Shown: one piece after another, positions 1 through 7,141 of the stretch
How positions within the stretch are numbered: the stretch's first letter is position 1
Layout of the letters: the number at the start of each line of letters is the position of its first letter
DNA from: JBBTIS01 sp038059855
GTDB taxonomy: Bacteria > Elusimicrobiota > Elusimicrobia > JACQPE01
Assembly: GCA_964357255.1 (NCBI GenBank)
Contig: CAYHKQ010000079.1
Location: 1-10,191, forward strand
Length of the DNA stretch: 10,191 nucleotides
Direction of reading: 5' to 3'
Notes under the pieces: model-generated
Seen by the model: only the letters and a program-made list of their open reading frames with translations
Databases searched by the model: none
What the model was told of the DNA's origin: nothing
Translations under genes and position numbers: made by a program

Positions 1-25
1 CCTTCGACAAGCTCAGGATGAGCGG
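1..25. repeat. Intergenic palindromic repeat, cut by the window start
   Basis: The first bases contain the palindrome GCTCA-gga-TGAGC (12-24). A related core, GCTCA...TGAGC, recurs at 121-136 inside the element at 69-288, so at least two relatives of this short repeat lie within 140 bp. Such units are commonly dispersed between genes. The left part may lie outside the window. No coding or regulatory role can be shown. Confidence 0.5.
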
Positions 26-111
26 AATGCAATGAATTTGCATGAGTCGTATTAAAGGTAAAATAATCGTAACTACCCAGGTCCCCTTGGATTCGTCATA
101 CCGGCGACCCA

Positions 112-146
112 TTCGACTCCGCTCAGGGTGGTGAGCGCTAGTCGAA
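112..146. repeat. Hairpin nested in the left arm loop of the MITE-like element
   Basis: TTCGACT (112-118) pairs with AGTCGAA (140-146), and inside it GCTCA (121-125) pairs with TGAGC (132-136). The core resembles the palindrome at 12-24. It sits exactly in the loop between the ATACCGGC and GCCGGTAT arms. In the related copy at 7191-7210 that loop is only four bases, so this looks like a repeat inserted into a repeat. Confidence 0.6.
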
Positions 147-201
147 CCAAAGCCGGTATCCAGTGAAGGCAAATCCAAAGAAGGCCTAGATTCCGGCTTT
201 C

Positions 202-252
202 GTCCCGTCAGGAGACGGGACAGTCCCCTCAATTTTAATAGAGGGTTGGGAC
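202..252. repeat. Two hairpins nested in the right arm loop of the MITE-like element
   Basis: GTCCCGTC (202-209) pairs perfectly with GACGGGAC (214-221). A second weaker stem follows, GTCCC (223-227) with GGGAC (248-252), closed around an AT-rich loop. Both lie between ATTCCGGC and GCCGGAAT. In the copy at 7227-7246 the same arms are separated by only four bases, so about 50 bp appear to have been added here. Confidence 0.55.
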
Positions 253-297
253 GCCGGAATGACGGGGAAGGGGAACCTGAGTAGTTACAAATAATCA

Positions 298-1025
298 ATG
301 ACAATGCCAATAACGACGGATCGGTTTTTGGATTTACGAGAGCGCGGAGCTCCTAAAAACGGAGAGCCGCAACATTCAGACCGGCGGCTGTATATACAGT
401 TGGCCGCCTGGGGGGGTTGCCGTGGCGCTCAGGCTTTGACCGCGGCCCTCAAGAATAGCCGTATCGAAGGCGTTTTGTATGCGGACCTTTATGACCCCCA
501 AGGCGTGGCATTGATCGTTATGAGCGAAAGCCCGGATTTTTTTGTGAACGAGCTAAGAGACTTTCTTTTGAAGGAACCCTTTGCCGGGCTTTGCCCGAAA
601 CCGGAGTTCGCCATGTTCGGCCGGACCTATTCGAGCGGCTATGAGCAGGATTTAGAAGATTGGCTCATTCGCCGGCCCCGCCGCGTGCTTGGCGGCCCTG
701 ATTGTCGTTGGGCCATTTGGTATCCCTTGCGCCGCACCGGCGCCTTTGCTCAGTTGCCAAGGGATGAACAGGCGCAAATTCTCAAGGAACACGGGACCAT
801 CGGCCGCGCCTTTGGCGAAGCGGGGCTGGCTCATGACATTCGCCTCGCCTCCTTTGGCTTAGACCGCAATGACAATGATTTTGTGATCGGCTTGATCGGT
901 TCGGACCTCCACCCTCTTTCCGCCACGGTTGAGGCTATGAGAAAAACTCGTCAGACCTCATCCTTCATGGAAAAGATGGGCCCTTTTTTCGTGGGCCGCG
1001 CCCTCTGGCAAAGCCCGTTAAACTG

Positions 1026-1026
<1 letters not shown>
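298..1026 (+). CDS. Chlorite dismutase family heme protein (HemQ/coproheme decarboxylase-like)
   Basis: This 242-residue protein has the usual length of a chlorite dismutase-family subunit. The C-terminal half carries the family pattern: WYPLRR at 141-146, EHGTIGR at 164-170 with His165 as the likely proximal heme ligand, and GPFFVGRAL at 228-236. Family members either split chlorite or, as HemQ (ChdC), decarboxylate coproheme to heme b. At the position of the distal Arg of true chlorite dismutases (Gln in Firmicutes HemQ), my by-eye alignment gives Asp180, so chlorite dismutase activity is unlikely. HemQ-like or an unknown heme role is preferred. The start is ATG 298, with a second in-frame ATG at 304. 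Neither has a clear Shine-Dalgarno, because a MITE-like element ends just upstream. The stop codon shares one base with the convergent tRNA gene. Family assignment is firm, the function is not. Confidence 0.85.
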
Positions 1027-1098
<72 letters not shown>

Positions 1099-1194
1099 GT
1101 ATTCTTCAATCCGTAAAATGGCGCGCCTGCCGCGTTGTATTGCGTTGATCGTCGGCAACATAGATGATTGATTATAAATATAATCAAGATTAAT

Positions 1195-2238
1195 ATGAAA
1201 AAGGCATTGGTTACCGGCGGATGTGGTTTTGTTGGCGGCGCTTTAATCGGACAATTGCTCGATCTTGGCGTGGAGGTCGCGGCGCTTGATCTGCCAAGGC
1301 TCGAGGATCGCTTTGCCTATAAGGGTAAAGCCAGATTTATCGGCGCGGACATTACGGACCCGGAGAGTCTTGCTCGCGCCCTGGACAGGGACATTGATTG
1401 CGTGTTTCACACGGCCGCCCTTTTTAAGTACGGCGTTCCGCGCGAGATCATACGCAAGGTCAATGTCGAGGGGACCCGCGTGCTGTGCGAGGCCTTGCTC
1501 CACAAAGGCATTTCCAGAATTATTAATTGGGGCTCCTCCACGGTTTACGGTTTTTGGGACGATTCCAAATTTATTAAGGATGAAGCCTGTCCCGTGCGCG
1601 AGGAGGACTTGACTGAAACCTACGCCTGGAGCAAGCGGGAGCAGGAGAAAATAGGCGAGACCTTCGCGGCCAAGGGCTTAAAGGTTACGACGATCAGGCC
1701 GGGCGACATTTACGGCCCCGGAACGCCCAACGGCATGGCCCTTCCTCTGTATTATTTCAAGATCGGCCTTATGCGCTCGGTTCCAGGATTTAGAGAGGTT
1801 TTTGTGTCGCACGTTCACGTGGATGACGTGGCCGGGGCCGCGATACATTTGGCCAAGACCCCGGAGTCGGCCGGCCAGATTTACAATATCGCGGACTCCG
1901 CCCCTTTGTCCAACTTTGAAATTTTTGAGTTGGTCTCCAAGATTTTTAATACCTGGTACCTGCCGCCCCGAACCAAGACCTTCGACATCCCGGTATTTCA
2001 CACTCATCCGGCGATCCTGAAACTTTCCGGCTTGATTGAAGAGTGGCGTGCCAAGATGAAAGGGGTTTATCCCCGCTATGACCGCCACAGTTCCGGATAC
2101 ATGGCCAAAAATCATATTTTGTCCAATAGGAAACTTTTGGCTACGGGTTACAAGCTCAAATGGCCTGACTGCCGCGACGCCTTAGCGCCCCTTATTGAGT
2201 GGTACGAAAAAACAAACTGGGCCATCGTTAAAGGGTAA
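1195..2238 (+). CDS. Extended SDR: NAD-dependent epimerase/dehydratase
   Basis: The protein has 347 residues. A Rossmann nucleotide-binding motif TGGCGFVG is at 7-14, an acidic residue ends beta-2 (Asp32), and ADITD at 51-55 is typical of extended SDRs. The active site is visible as SSTVYG (114-119) and YxxxK (Tyr143, Lys147), followed by RPGDIYGPG (168-176) and HVHVDDVA (206-213). Such enzymes epimerise, dehydrate or reduce nucleotide sugars, or oxidise sterol-like alcohols. The substrate cannot be read from the sequence. A TTG at 1168 would add nine residues, but the ATG at 1195 begins the standard MKKALVTGG start and is preferred. A TATAAT at 1179-1184 lies just upstream without an obvious -35 box. 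The stop is two bases before the next start, so the two genes are probably one transcript. Confidence 0.9.
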   Translation: MKKALVTGGCGFVGGALIGQLLDLGVEVAALDLPRLEDRFAYKGKARFIGADITDPESLARALDRDIDCVFHTAALFKYGVPREIIRKVNVEGTRVLCEALLHKGISRIINWGSSTVYGFWDDSKFIKDEACPVREEDLTETYAWSKREQEKIGETFAAKGLKVTTIRPGDIYGPGTPNGMALPLYYFKIGLMRSVPGFREVFVSHVHVDDVAGAAIHLAKTPESAGQIYNIADSAPLSNFEIFELVSKIFNTWYLPPRTKTFDIPVFHTHPAILKLSGLIEEWRAKMKGVYPRYDRHSSGYMAKNHILSNRKLLATGYKLKWPDCRDALAPLIEWYEKTNWAIVKG

Positions 2239-2240
2239 CA

Positions 2241-2684
2241 ATGCTTCAATTTGAAACACCTAAGCGCTCAACCGCTTATCTGCTCAACCGCTATCTCGGT
2301 CGCGCCACCTTCCAAACATTCGTTGTTGACCCGCCTACCATGCTCGCCTTTGGCATTGGCGCGGTTCTCTTGGCCGCAAAATTTTTTAAGGGCAACAAGC
2401 GCTTAGTTTTTATTCTTTGCGCCGTGTTTCAGCTTATTTTTTGGGTGTGCGGCCCCATGATGTATTGGGATCACCCATTTTTCGCCTCCCAAGGCATGGG
2501 CAACGATTTCATGTGGAACGGCTACCTGATGGGCCTGCGCGTGATGCCGATTTCCAGCATCCCAACCTATCAGAATTCTTTGTTTAACGCTATCGCCATT
2601 ATTAGTTGGCTGATTCAGCCTCTATGTCTTTATTTTGGAGTTACGCTCGGCCGGCGTTTAGCCCAAAAACTGGGATGGGATTAG
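2241..2684 (+). CDS. Small membrane protein of unknown function
   Basis: I do not recognise this 147-residue protein. It has a polar N-terminus with basic residues and three likely membrane segments, at about 33-49, 54-76 and 114-136. Between the second and third is an aromatic, Met-rich loop (for example MMYWDHPFF at 73-81 and MWNGYLMGLRVMP at 91-103). The C-terminus is short and basic (RRLAQKLGWD). It starts two bases after the stop of the SDR gene, so translation is probably coupled and the two may act on the same substrate. The loop could face the periplasm or a lipid substrate, but this is inference only. No catalytic motif or signal peptide is evident. Confidence 0.75.
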   Translation: MLQFETPKRSTAYLLNRYLGRATFQTFVVDPPTMLAFGIGAVLLAAKFFKGNKRLVFILCAVFQLIFWVCGPMMYWDHPFFASQGMGNDFMWNGYLMGLRVMPISSIPTYQNSLFNAIAIISWLIQPLCLYFGVTLGRRLAQKLGWD

Positions 2685-2708
2685 GCCTTATCGGTATTAG
2701 TTTTTTTT

Positions 2709-2837
2709 CCTCTCCCCTGCGGGAGGCCGTTCGCGGAGCTCTCGGCACTTGCGGCGCCCCAGGCGCTGATCCGGCCGTTCGCGGAGCTCTCGGCACTTGA
2801 GGCGCCTGAGGCGCTGATCCGAGGGCAGGGTGAGGGG
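2709..2837. repeat. GC-rich repeat island with two 48-bp tandem units
   Basis: Two 48-bp units lie head to tail at 2725-2772 and 2773-2820, identical at 45 of 48 positions. Each contains a hairpin GCGCC-nnA-GGCGC (2754-2766 and 2802-2814). Two of the three differences lie in its loop (CCA versus TGA), leaving the stem intact. The island is bounded by roughly inverted ends, CCTCTCCCCTGC at 2709-2720 and GCAGGGTGAGGGG at 2825-2837, and CTCCC/GGGAG (2712-2716/2721-2725) forms another hairpin. It fills most of the 186-bp spacer between two genes. It looks like a dispersed REP- or MITE-type element rather than a gene. Confidence 0.75.
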
Positions 2838-2870
2838 TCAATTGATTATTGTAAACCATAAATTGGCGCA

Positions 2871-3380
2871 ATGGGTTTAAGTCTTCTTAAAGATATCGTT
2901 TCTATCCTTCGGGGCCAACAAAGCCCCCGCGCGACCGCCGCCGGTTTTGCCGTGGGCGCTATGCTGGGACTTGTTCCCAAGGGCAATCTCCTGGGCCTTA
3001 TTTTCTTTTTGTTGTTTTTTCTGACGACCGTCAACAAGGCCGCGGCCTTGTTGGCCGCTGCTCTATTTACGCCCATTGGCTTTGCGCTCGACCCCCTGGC
3101 GCACAGGATTGGCCAGGCATTGCTTGGTTCCGACGGTCTACGGCCTCTCTGGACCGCGCTTTACAATCTGCCGGTTATTCCCTGGACTCAATTCAATAAC
3201 ACCGCGGTTCTTGGGCAATTGGTTTTAGGGCTGGCGTTTTTTGCCCCGCTTTATTTTATGGGCAAGAAATCGGTTGCGTGGTACAAAGAGCGTTTGGCGG
3301 CGCGGGTTGAAAAGCTCAAGATTGTCCAGGCCTTGAAAGCCTTTAAAATTTATCAATGGTATGAACGGATTTCCGGATGA
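2871..3380 (+). CDS. TIGR03546 family membrane protein (DUF2062-like)
   Basis: The protein has 169 residues. SPRATAAGFAVGAMLGLVPK (18-37) followed by a long hydrophobic stretch (about 40-70) resembles the TIGR03546 family, which is related to DUF2062 membrane proteins. A second hydrophobic segment lies at about 112-130, and the tail (132-169) is basic and amphipathic, probably cytoplasmic. The family is uncharacterised. As I recall it, it occurs in outer-membrane bacteria and usually sits directly before a TIGR03545 gene. That is the arrangement here: its stop overlaps the next start as ATGA (3377-3380). The start at ATG 2871 fits the family N-terminus, although no strong ribosome binding site precedes it. 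A role in envelope biogenesis together with the next protein is inferred, not shown. Confidence 0.85.
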   Translation: MGLSLLKDIVSILRGQQSPRATAAGFAVGAMLGLVPKGNLLGLIFFLLFFLTTVNKAAALLAAALFTPIGFALDPLAHRIGQALLGSDGLRPLWTALYNLPVIPWTQFNNTAVLGQLVLGLAFFAPLYFMGKKSVAWYKERLAARVEKLKIVQALKAFKIYQWYERISG

Positions 3381-5419
3381 TTAAAAAAGGCAATCTGATT
3401 TTTACCTTGGTTTTGGCCGCCGGCCTTGCCGTTTTCTTTTTCTTTTTTCTCGACCCTATCCTCAAATTCGCCATTGTCAAGGGCGGCGAGGCCGTGTTTG
3501 GCGGCCGCGTGGATTTGGTTTCGATCAAAACTCAACTGTTGAAGGGCCGCGTGGTTTTGCGCGGTTTGGCCGTTGCCAATCAAGACGAGCCCATGACGAA
3601 TTTGTTGGAAATCAGCGAGGCTGATTTCCAACTCAGCCCCAAGCCGCTTCTGGAAAAGAAAATTGTGATTCAGGAAGCTTCGGTCAAAGGATTGGCGTCG
3701 GGAACTCCCAGGAAAACTTCCGGAGAATTGCCTAAAAAAAACAAAACAATCGAATCCAAGAGCGAACAGCCTTCATTTTTGGCTTCCAAGCTCGAAGAAA
3801 TGGGGGGGAAAACCAAAAGCCTGGGCTTAGAAAAATTGGACGCTTTAAAAGGCGCGGGCGGCGCCGGGGCAGAGTCGGTCAAGTCGGAAAATCTTTCTTC
3901 CCTCAAGGTTTTGGAGGAAGGCAGGCTGAAGATGGATAGCTTGAGTTCAGGCTGGGATTCCAAAATGGTTCAGCTTAAGGCTGATCTCGACACTGAAGCG
4001 CTTGCCAAGCAGCTTGACGAACTCAAGGGCCCGGGCTCCGATCCGCAGGAAATTGTGGCCAAGATAAAAAAACTCAAAGACCTTCAAGAGGACATCAGGC
4101 GCCGCCAGAAAAATATCAAGGAAACCAAGGGCCAAATCGAGGGCGACGTGGAGATGATTAAAAAATTGATCGCCCAGGCCAAAGAAGCCAAGGCCAAGGA
4201 TTTGGCGGCCTTAAAAGATTTGGCAGGGTTGCCGTCTTTGGACGCCCAGAATATCGCTATGTACCTCTTAGGTCCGGCCATGGCGAAAAAAATGGGGACA
4301 GCGACGCGCGGCTTCGCCTTGGCGAAAAAATATATGCCTAAGGGCAAGGCCAATAAGGCCAATGACGCCAAAGAGGCCAAAGAGGCTCGGAAAGTTGCGC
4401 CCCGGCCGGGGCGCCGGGGGGGGTTGGTTGAGTTTTTTAGGGCGGGGTTATTTACGAGTTTTTTTTTGGAAACACCGCGATTGGGAGGGGCCGTGCCGGG
4501 GNNNNNNNNNNCCTAGAACAAACACCCCAACCACCCCAACCCCCCCACTGCGGCCCTCCGCGGGCCCCCCGGGCGCGGCCCCAGGGGGGTATTGGTTCAT
4601 TTTTTCAGGGCGGAGTCATATCCGAGTTTTCTTTGGAAACACGCGCTATTGGCAGGGGCCTTGCCTGGCGAGGACGGGCCCTTGGAATTTTCCGGAGAGT
4701 TAGCCGATGTCACGAGCGAGCCGGGTCATTGGCCACGGCCCTTGACCTTGCATGTGCGGGGCGAGCGGGGGAGCCAAAGTCTGCGACTTGACGCGCTTTT
4801 GGACCATCGTCAGGAGACCGGCGAGGACCGCGTGGATTTGGTTTACCGAGGGTATCCCTTGGAGGGTTTAATGCTCGGCAAGGAAGAGTTGGCCGTGGCG
4901 ATTAAAAAAGCCAAGGCGGATTTGACTCTCAAGGTCGTAAAAAAAGACGAGCGATGGGACGGCGCTCTTCTTCTTGAAGCCCGCGACGCGGTTTTAGAGC
5001 CCCAAACTCAAATGAGCGGGATTGTGGCCCAAAAATTGGCCGAGGCTGTCCGTGGAATCCGTCAATTCCAGGTTGAGGTGGGCTTTGCCGGCCAGGAGAA
5101 TAATTTAGATTTTAAGCTCCGTTCTGACATCGGCACGATCTTGGCCGCGAGCCTTAAGGCCATGTTTGATCAGGAACTGGCCAAACAGAAAAAGGCGCTG
5201 GAAGATAAGGTCAACGCTCTTTACAAAGAAAAGGCCGACGAGCTTGAGAAGTCCTTGGCGGACAAAAAGGCGGTGATTTTGGGACCACTGGCCAAACACG
5301 AAGGCGCCTTGGGCGGTTTGTTGGACCGGTCTGTGAATCAAGCCAAATCCAGCGTCGCACCCTCCGCCTCGCAAATGCCCGCCAACGTCGGCGATTTCAA
5401 GAAATTATTTAAGAGGTAA
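3377..5419 (+). CDS. TIGR03545 family protein, AsmA-like; interrupted by an assembly gap
   Basis: The N-terminus has one membrane anchor (about 7-27). An AsmA/DUF748-like start follows: a phrase on a gene product 'inside' a stored conformation (VDLVSIKTQLLKGRVVLRGL, 46-65), then a pattern ending in PKPLLEKKIVIQEASVKGL. The middle (about 120-340) is charged, helical and rich in Lys, Glu and Ala, probably coiled coil. After the gap the frame resumes with VHFFRAESYPSFLWKHALLAG, then GPLEFSGELADVT, typical of the family's second conserved block, and ends in another Lys/Glu-rich helical region and LFKR. The 10-N run at 4502-4511 falls within the gene. Both flanks are noisy versions of the same about 160 bp in the same frame (offsets 168 to 177), so the real product is probably about 620 residues rather than the literal 680, and intact. 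The family is uncharacterised. An envelope or lipid-transport role is inferred from the AsmA-like start. Confidence 0.82.
4337..4670. repeat. Artefactual duplication: overlapping, error-rich contig ends
   Basis: 4337-4501 (left of the N run) and 4512-4670 (right of it) are corrupted copies of one segment. From 4424 and 4592 they align without gaps for 78 bases with 59 identities and the same reading frame. Upstream, 4337-4378 matches 4512-4555 more loosely. In the 78-base block, 14 of 19 differences place G or T in the left copy. The far end of the right copy is C-rich. Contig-end base-calling errors and a failed merge explain this better than biology. Confidence 0.85.
4502..4511. other. Assembly gap (10 N)
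   Basis: Ten unknown bases join two contigs inside the TIGR03545-family gene. The length is a placeholder. Since the flanks repeat each other, the true gap size is negative and no sequence is likely to be missing. Confidence 0.97.
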
Positions 5420-5446
5420 AAGTTAGGAACACCGGATGATGAGCCC

Positions 5447-7120
5447 GTGAAACATACGGTCGTTTCCTTATCCACCCGGATTTTTGTTTTTCCCGCTAAA
5501 AAATCCATTGCCCAAAGCGTCTATGGCCCATTCTCGGGCAAGACATCACGAGAGGCTCACGAGATTTTTTTTGACTGCGGCTTTGAACCCAGGTGGCTGG
5601 CCAAGCACAAAGCTCATGTCCGCCAGACCCATCGCCGCGTCAATTGCGCTGTTGTAGAGGCCCCAGAGGCATCCTTAAAGCGCTTGTCCGAGGATCTCAA
5701 GAAAAAAGGCCATCGCATCGCCGGCGTTAAGCCGGTTTATCTTTTTCTTCACGAAAGCGTGGCTCTGATGGAGGCGTTGCCCCTTTGGCAACAGGGTTTG
5801 ACCGGCAAGGGGATTAAGGTGGCGGTCGTAGATAGCGGAGTTGACGCAAATCATCCGGATTTGGCCGGCCGGATCGTGGCGGCTAAGGATTTTACAGGCA
5901 AGGGTTTGGCCGACCGCGTGGGCCACGGAACCCATGTGGCCGGAATCATCGCCGGCGCCGGCGCTTACTATCGCGGCGTTGCGCCTGATGCAAGTTTGAT
6001 CGCGGCCAAGGTCTTAGACAAAGAGGGAACTACGGACGACGTGGTCTTGGCCGGAATTTCCTGGGCCGCTTATTCCGGCGCGCAAGTCATCAACCTTTCC
6101 TTGGGCGGCCCGGGAAGCCCGGACGACGTCCTGTCTCAAGAATGTGACGCTCTAATGAAGGAAGGCATCGTCATCTGCGTTGCGGCCGGCAATTCGGGCC
6201 CCATCGAGCGCACCATTGGCTCGCCCGGAACTTCGCGTCTCTCTATTACGGTCGGCGCAGTGGATAAAGACGGCAAGATCACCCTTTATTCTTCTCGCGG
6301 CCCGGTTAAAGACCCAAAAACTAAAAAGGATTTCATCAAGCCTGATCTCCTGGCCTGCGGCGGCGGCTACGCCCATGTCATCGGTTGTGACTACCGCGCC
6401 GGCATCATCTCCGCCAAAAGTTCAATCACCAAGCCAGGCGAATGTTCCGTGGTTTTGCCTTCTCCCGTCATTGTGAGTCTCAATTCCCATTCCACCGCTC
6501 TCTACGAAAAGATGTCCGGCACTTCCATGGCCACCCCCCATGTCTCCGGCATCTGCGCCCTCCTTTTGCAATCCTTGAGCCAATCCCCTAAACCACCCAA
6601 TTCCTCTATTGCCCTGGCCCTCAAAGAGACGCTAATTAAATCCGCTAAATCCCTGGGTCTGAAACCTTCAGAGCAAGGCGCCGGCCTTCTTTCTGCGTCC
6701 AGGGCTCTTAAAAGAACGCCTAAGAATTTTACCGTCCCACCATCGTCTCATTCCCCCCTTGGCATTCGCCCCTGGGGCGCCAGCCAAGTCTTGCGCGAAG
6801 GCCCGGGCTACAAGGCTAAAATTTTGACCATTAACCCCAAAAGCCGCACCAGCCTTCAATTCCATCGCCACCGTAGTGAAACCTGGATTGTTTTAGAAGG
6901 CGAAACTTGCGTTATTCTCGGCGAGTCAATTCAGAAACTCAAGACGGTCAATCTCAAGATAGGGCAAACCCTGCGCATTCCAAGCCGTTTTATTCATCGT
7001 ATCGAAAATGCCACTTCAAAGATTTTGCTTATTTTTGAGGTTCAATGGGGCAAAATTTTGCGCGAAGACGACATTACCCGCCTTCAGGATGATTACGGGC
7101 GCGACACCGTTTGTTTGTAA
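5447..7120 (+). CDS. S8 subtilisin-like serine protease fused to a type II phosphomannose isomerase cupin
   Basis: The protein has 557 residues. About 64-105 resembles an I9-type propeptide. The peptidase S8 domain spans about 110-420 and has the full triad: Asp129 in VVDSGVD, His160 in GHGTHVAG and Ser360 in GTSMATPH, with oxyanion Asn249 in AAGNSGP. After a short linker (about 422-437), residues 438-553 form a cupin with the type II mannose-6-phosphate isomerase pattern: RPWG (441-444), EGPGYK (451-456), metal-ligand cluster QFHRHRSE (His473, His475, Glu478), IPSRFIHRIEN with His517, and EDDITRLQDDYGR (540-552). No signal peptide is visible, so the protease may be cytoplasmic or exported in another way. 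The start is GTG 5447, the first possible start after an in-frame stop at 5417-5419. It lies 27 bp after the preceding gene. The two domains share one uninterrupted frame far from the assembly gap. Each domain call is firm, their joint purpose is unknown. Confidence 0.92.
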   Translation: MKHTVVSLSTRIFVFPAKKSIAQSVYGPFSGKTSREAHEIFFDCGFEPRWLAKHKAHVRQTHRRVNCAVVEAPEASLKRLSEDLKKKGHRIAGVKPVYLFLHESVALMEALPLWQQGLTGKGIKVAVVDSGVDANHPDLAGRIVAAKDFTGKGLADRVGHGTHVAGIIAGAGAYYRGVAPDASLIAAKVLDKEGTTDDVVLAGISWAAYSGAQVINLSLGGPGSPDDVLSQECDALMKEGIVICVAAGNSGPIERTIGSPGTSRLSITVGAVDKDGKITLYSSRGPVKDPKTKKDFIKPDLLACGGGYAHVIGCDYRAGIISAKSSITKPGECSVVLPSPVIVSLNSHSTALYEKMSGTSMATPHVSGICALLLQSLSQSPKPPNSSIALALKETLIKSAKSLGLKPSEQGAGLLSASRALKRTPKNFTVPPSSHSPLGIRPWGASQVLREGPGYKAKILTINPKSRTSLQFHRHRSETWIVLEGETCVILGESIQKLKTVNLKIGQTLRIPSRFIHRIENATSKILLIFEVQWGKILREDDITRLQDDYGRDTVCL

Positions 7121-7141
7121 GGGGAAGGAAATTTTATTTCA

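Larger units (their letters stand above)
61..296. mobile_element. MITE-like element (69-288) with 8-bp target-site duplication
   Basis: The element proper is about 220 bp. Its ends are imperfect inverted repeats: GTAACTACCCAGGT at 69-82 matches the reverse complement of 275-288 (one mismatch), and similarity continues to 88/268. Exactly outside these ends lies the same 8-mer, AAATAATC, at 61-68 and 289-296, as expected for a transposition footprint. Inside are two paired arms: ATACCGGC (98-105) with GCCGGTAT (152-159), and ATTCCGGC (190-197) with GCCGGAAT (253-260). Their loops carry further hairpins. There is no reading frame for a transposase, so it would be non-autonomous. It ends two bases before the ATG of the next gene. 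Confidence 0.8.

Noticed and set aside
27..43. Operator-like palindrome ATGCAA-n5-TTGCAT
   Set aside because: A single short palindrome next to repeats, with no regulator gene nearby. Chance or repeat debris is as likely.
1168..1194. Upstream TTG start adding nine residues to the first SDR
   Set aside because: The extra residues come from an AT-rich stretch containing TATAAT, while ATG 1195 gives the canonical SDR N-terminus.
2685..2708. Terminator at the run of eight or more T after the membrane protein
   Set aside because: No stable stem directly precedes the T run.
2725..2820. CRISPR array
   Set aside because: Only two directly adjacent units without spacers, and no cas genes nearby.
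2606..2871. Repetitive Ala/Pro/Gly-rich frames on both strands over the 48-bp units
   Set aside because: A 48-bp period is a multiple of three, so frames stay open by chance. There is no start context and no family resemblance.
4337..4670. Genuine internal duplication in the TIGR03545-family protein
   Set aside because: Mismatches concentrate toward the gap and are skewed to G/T on the left and C on the right, which fits contig-end errors rather than diverged repeats.
4362..4703. Separate small gene spanning the gap
   Set aside because: It runs through the N placeholder and error-rich sequence in a frame other than that of the family protein.
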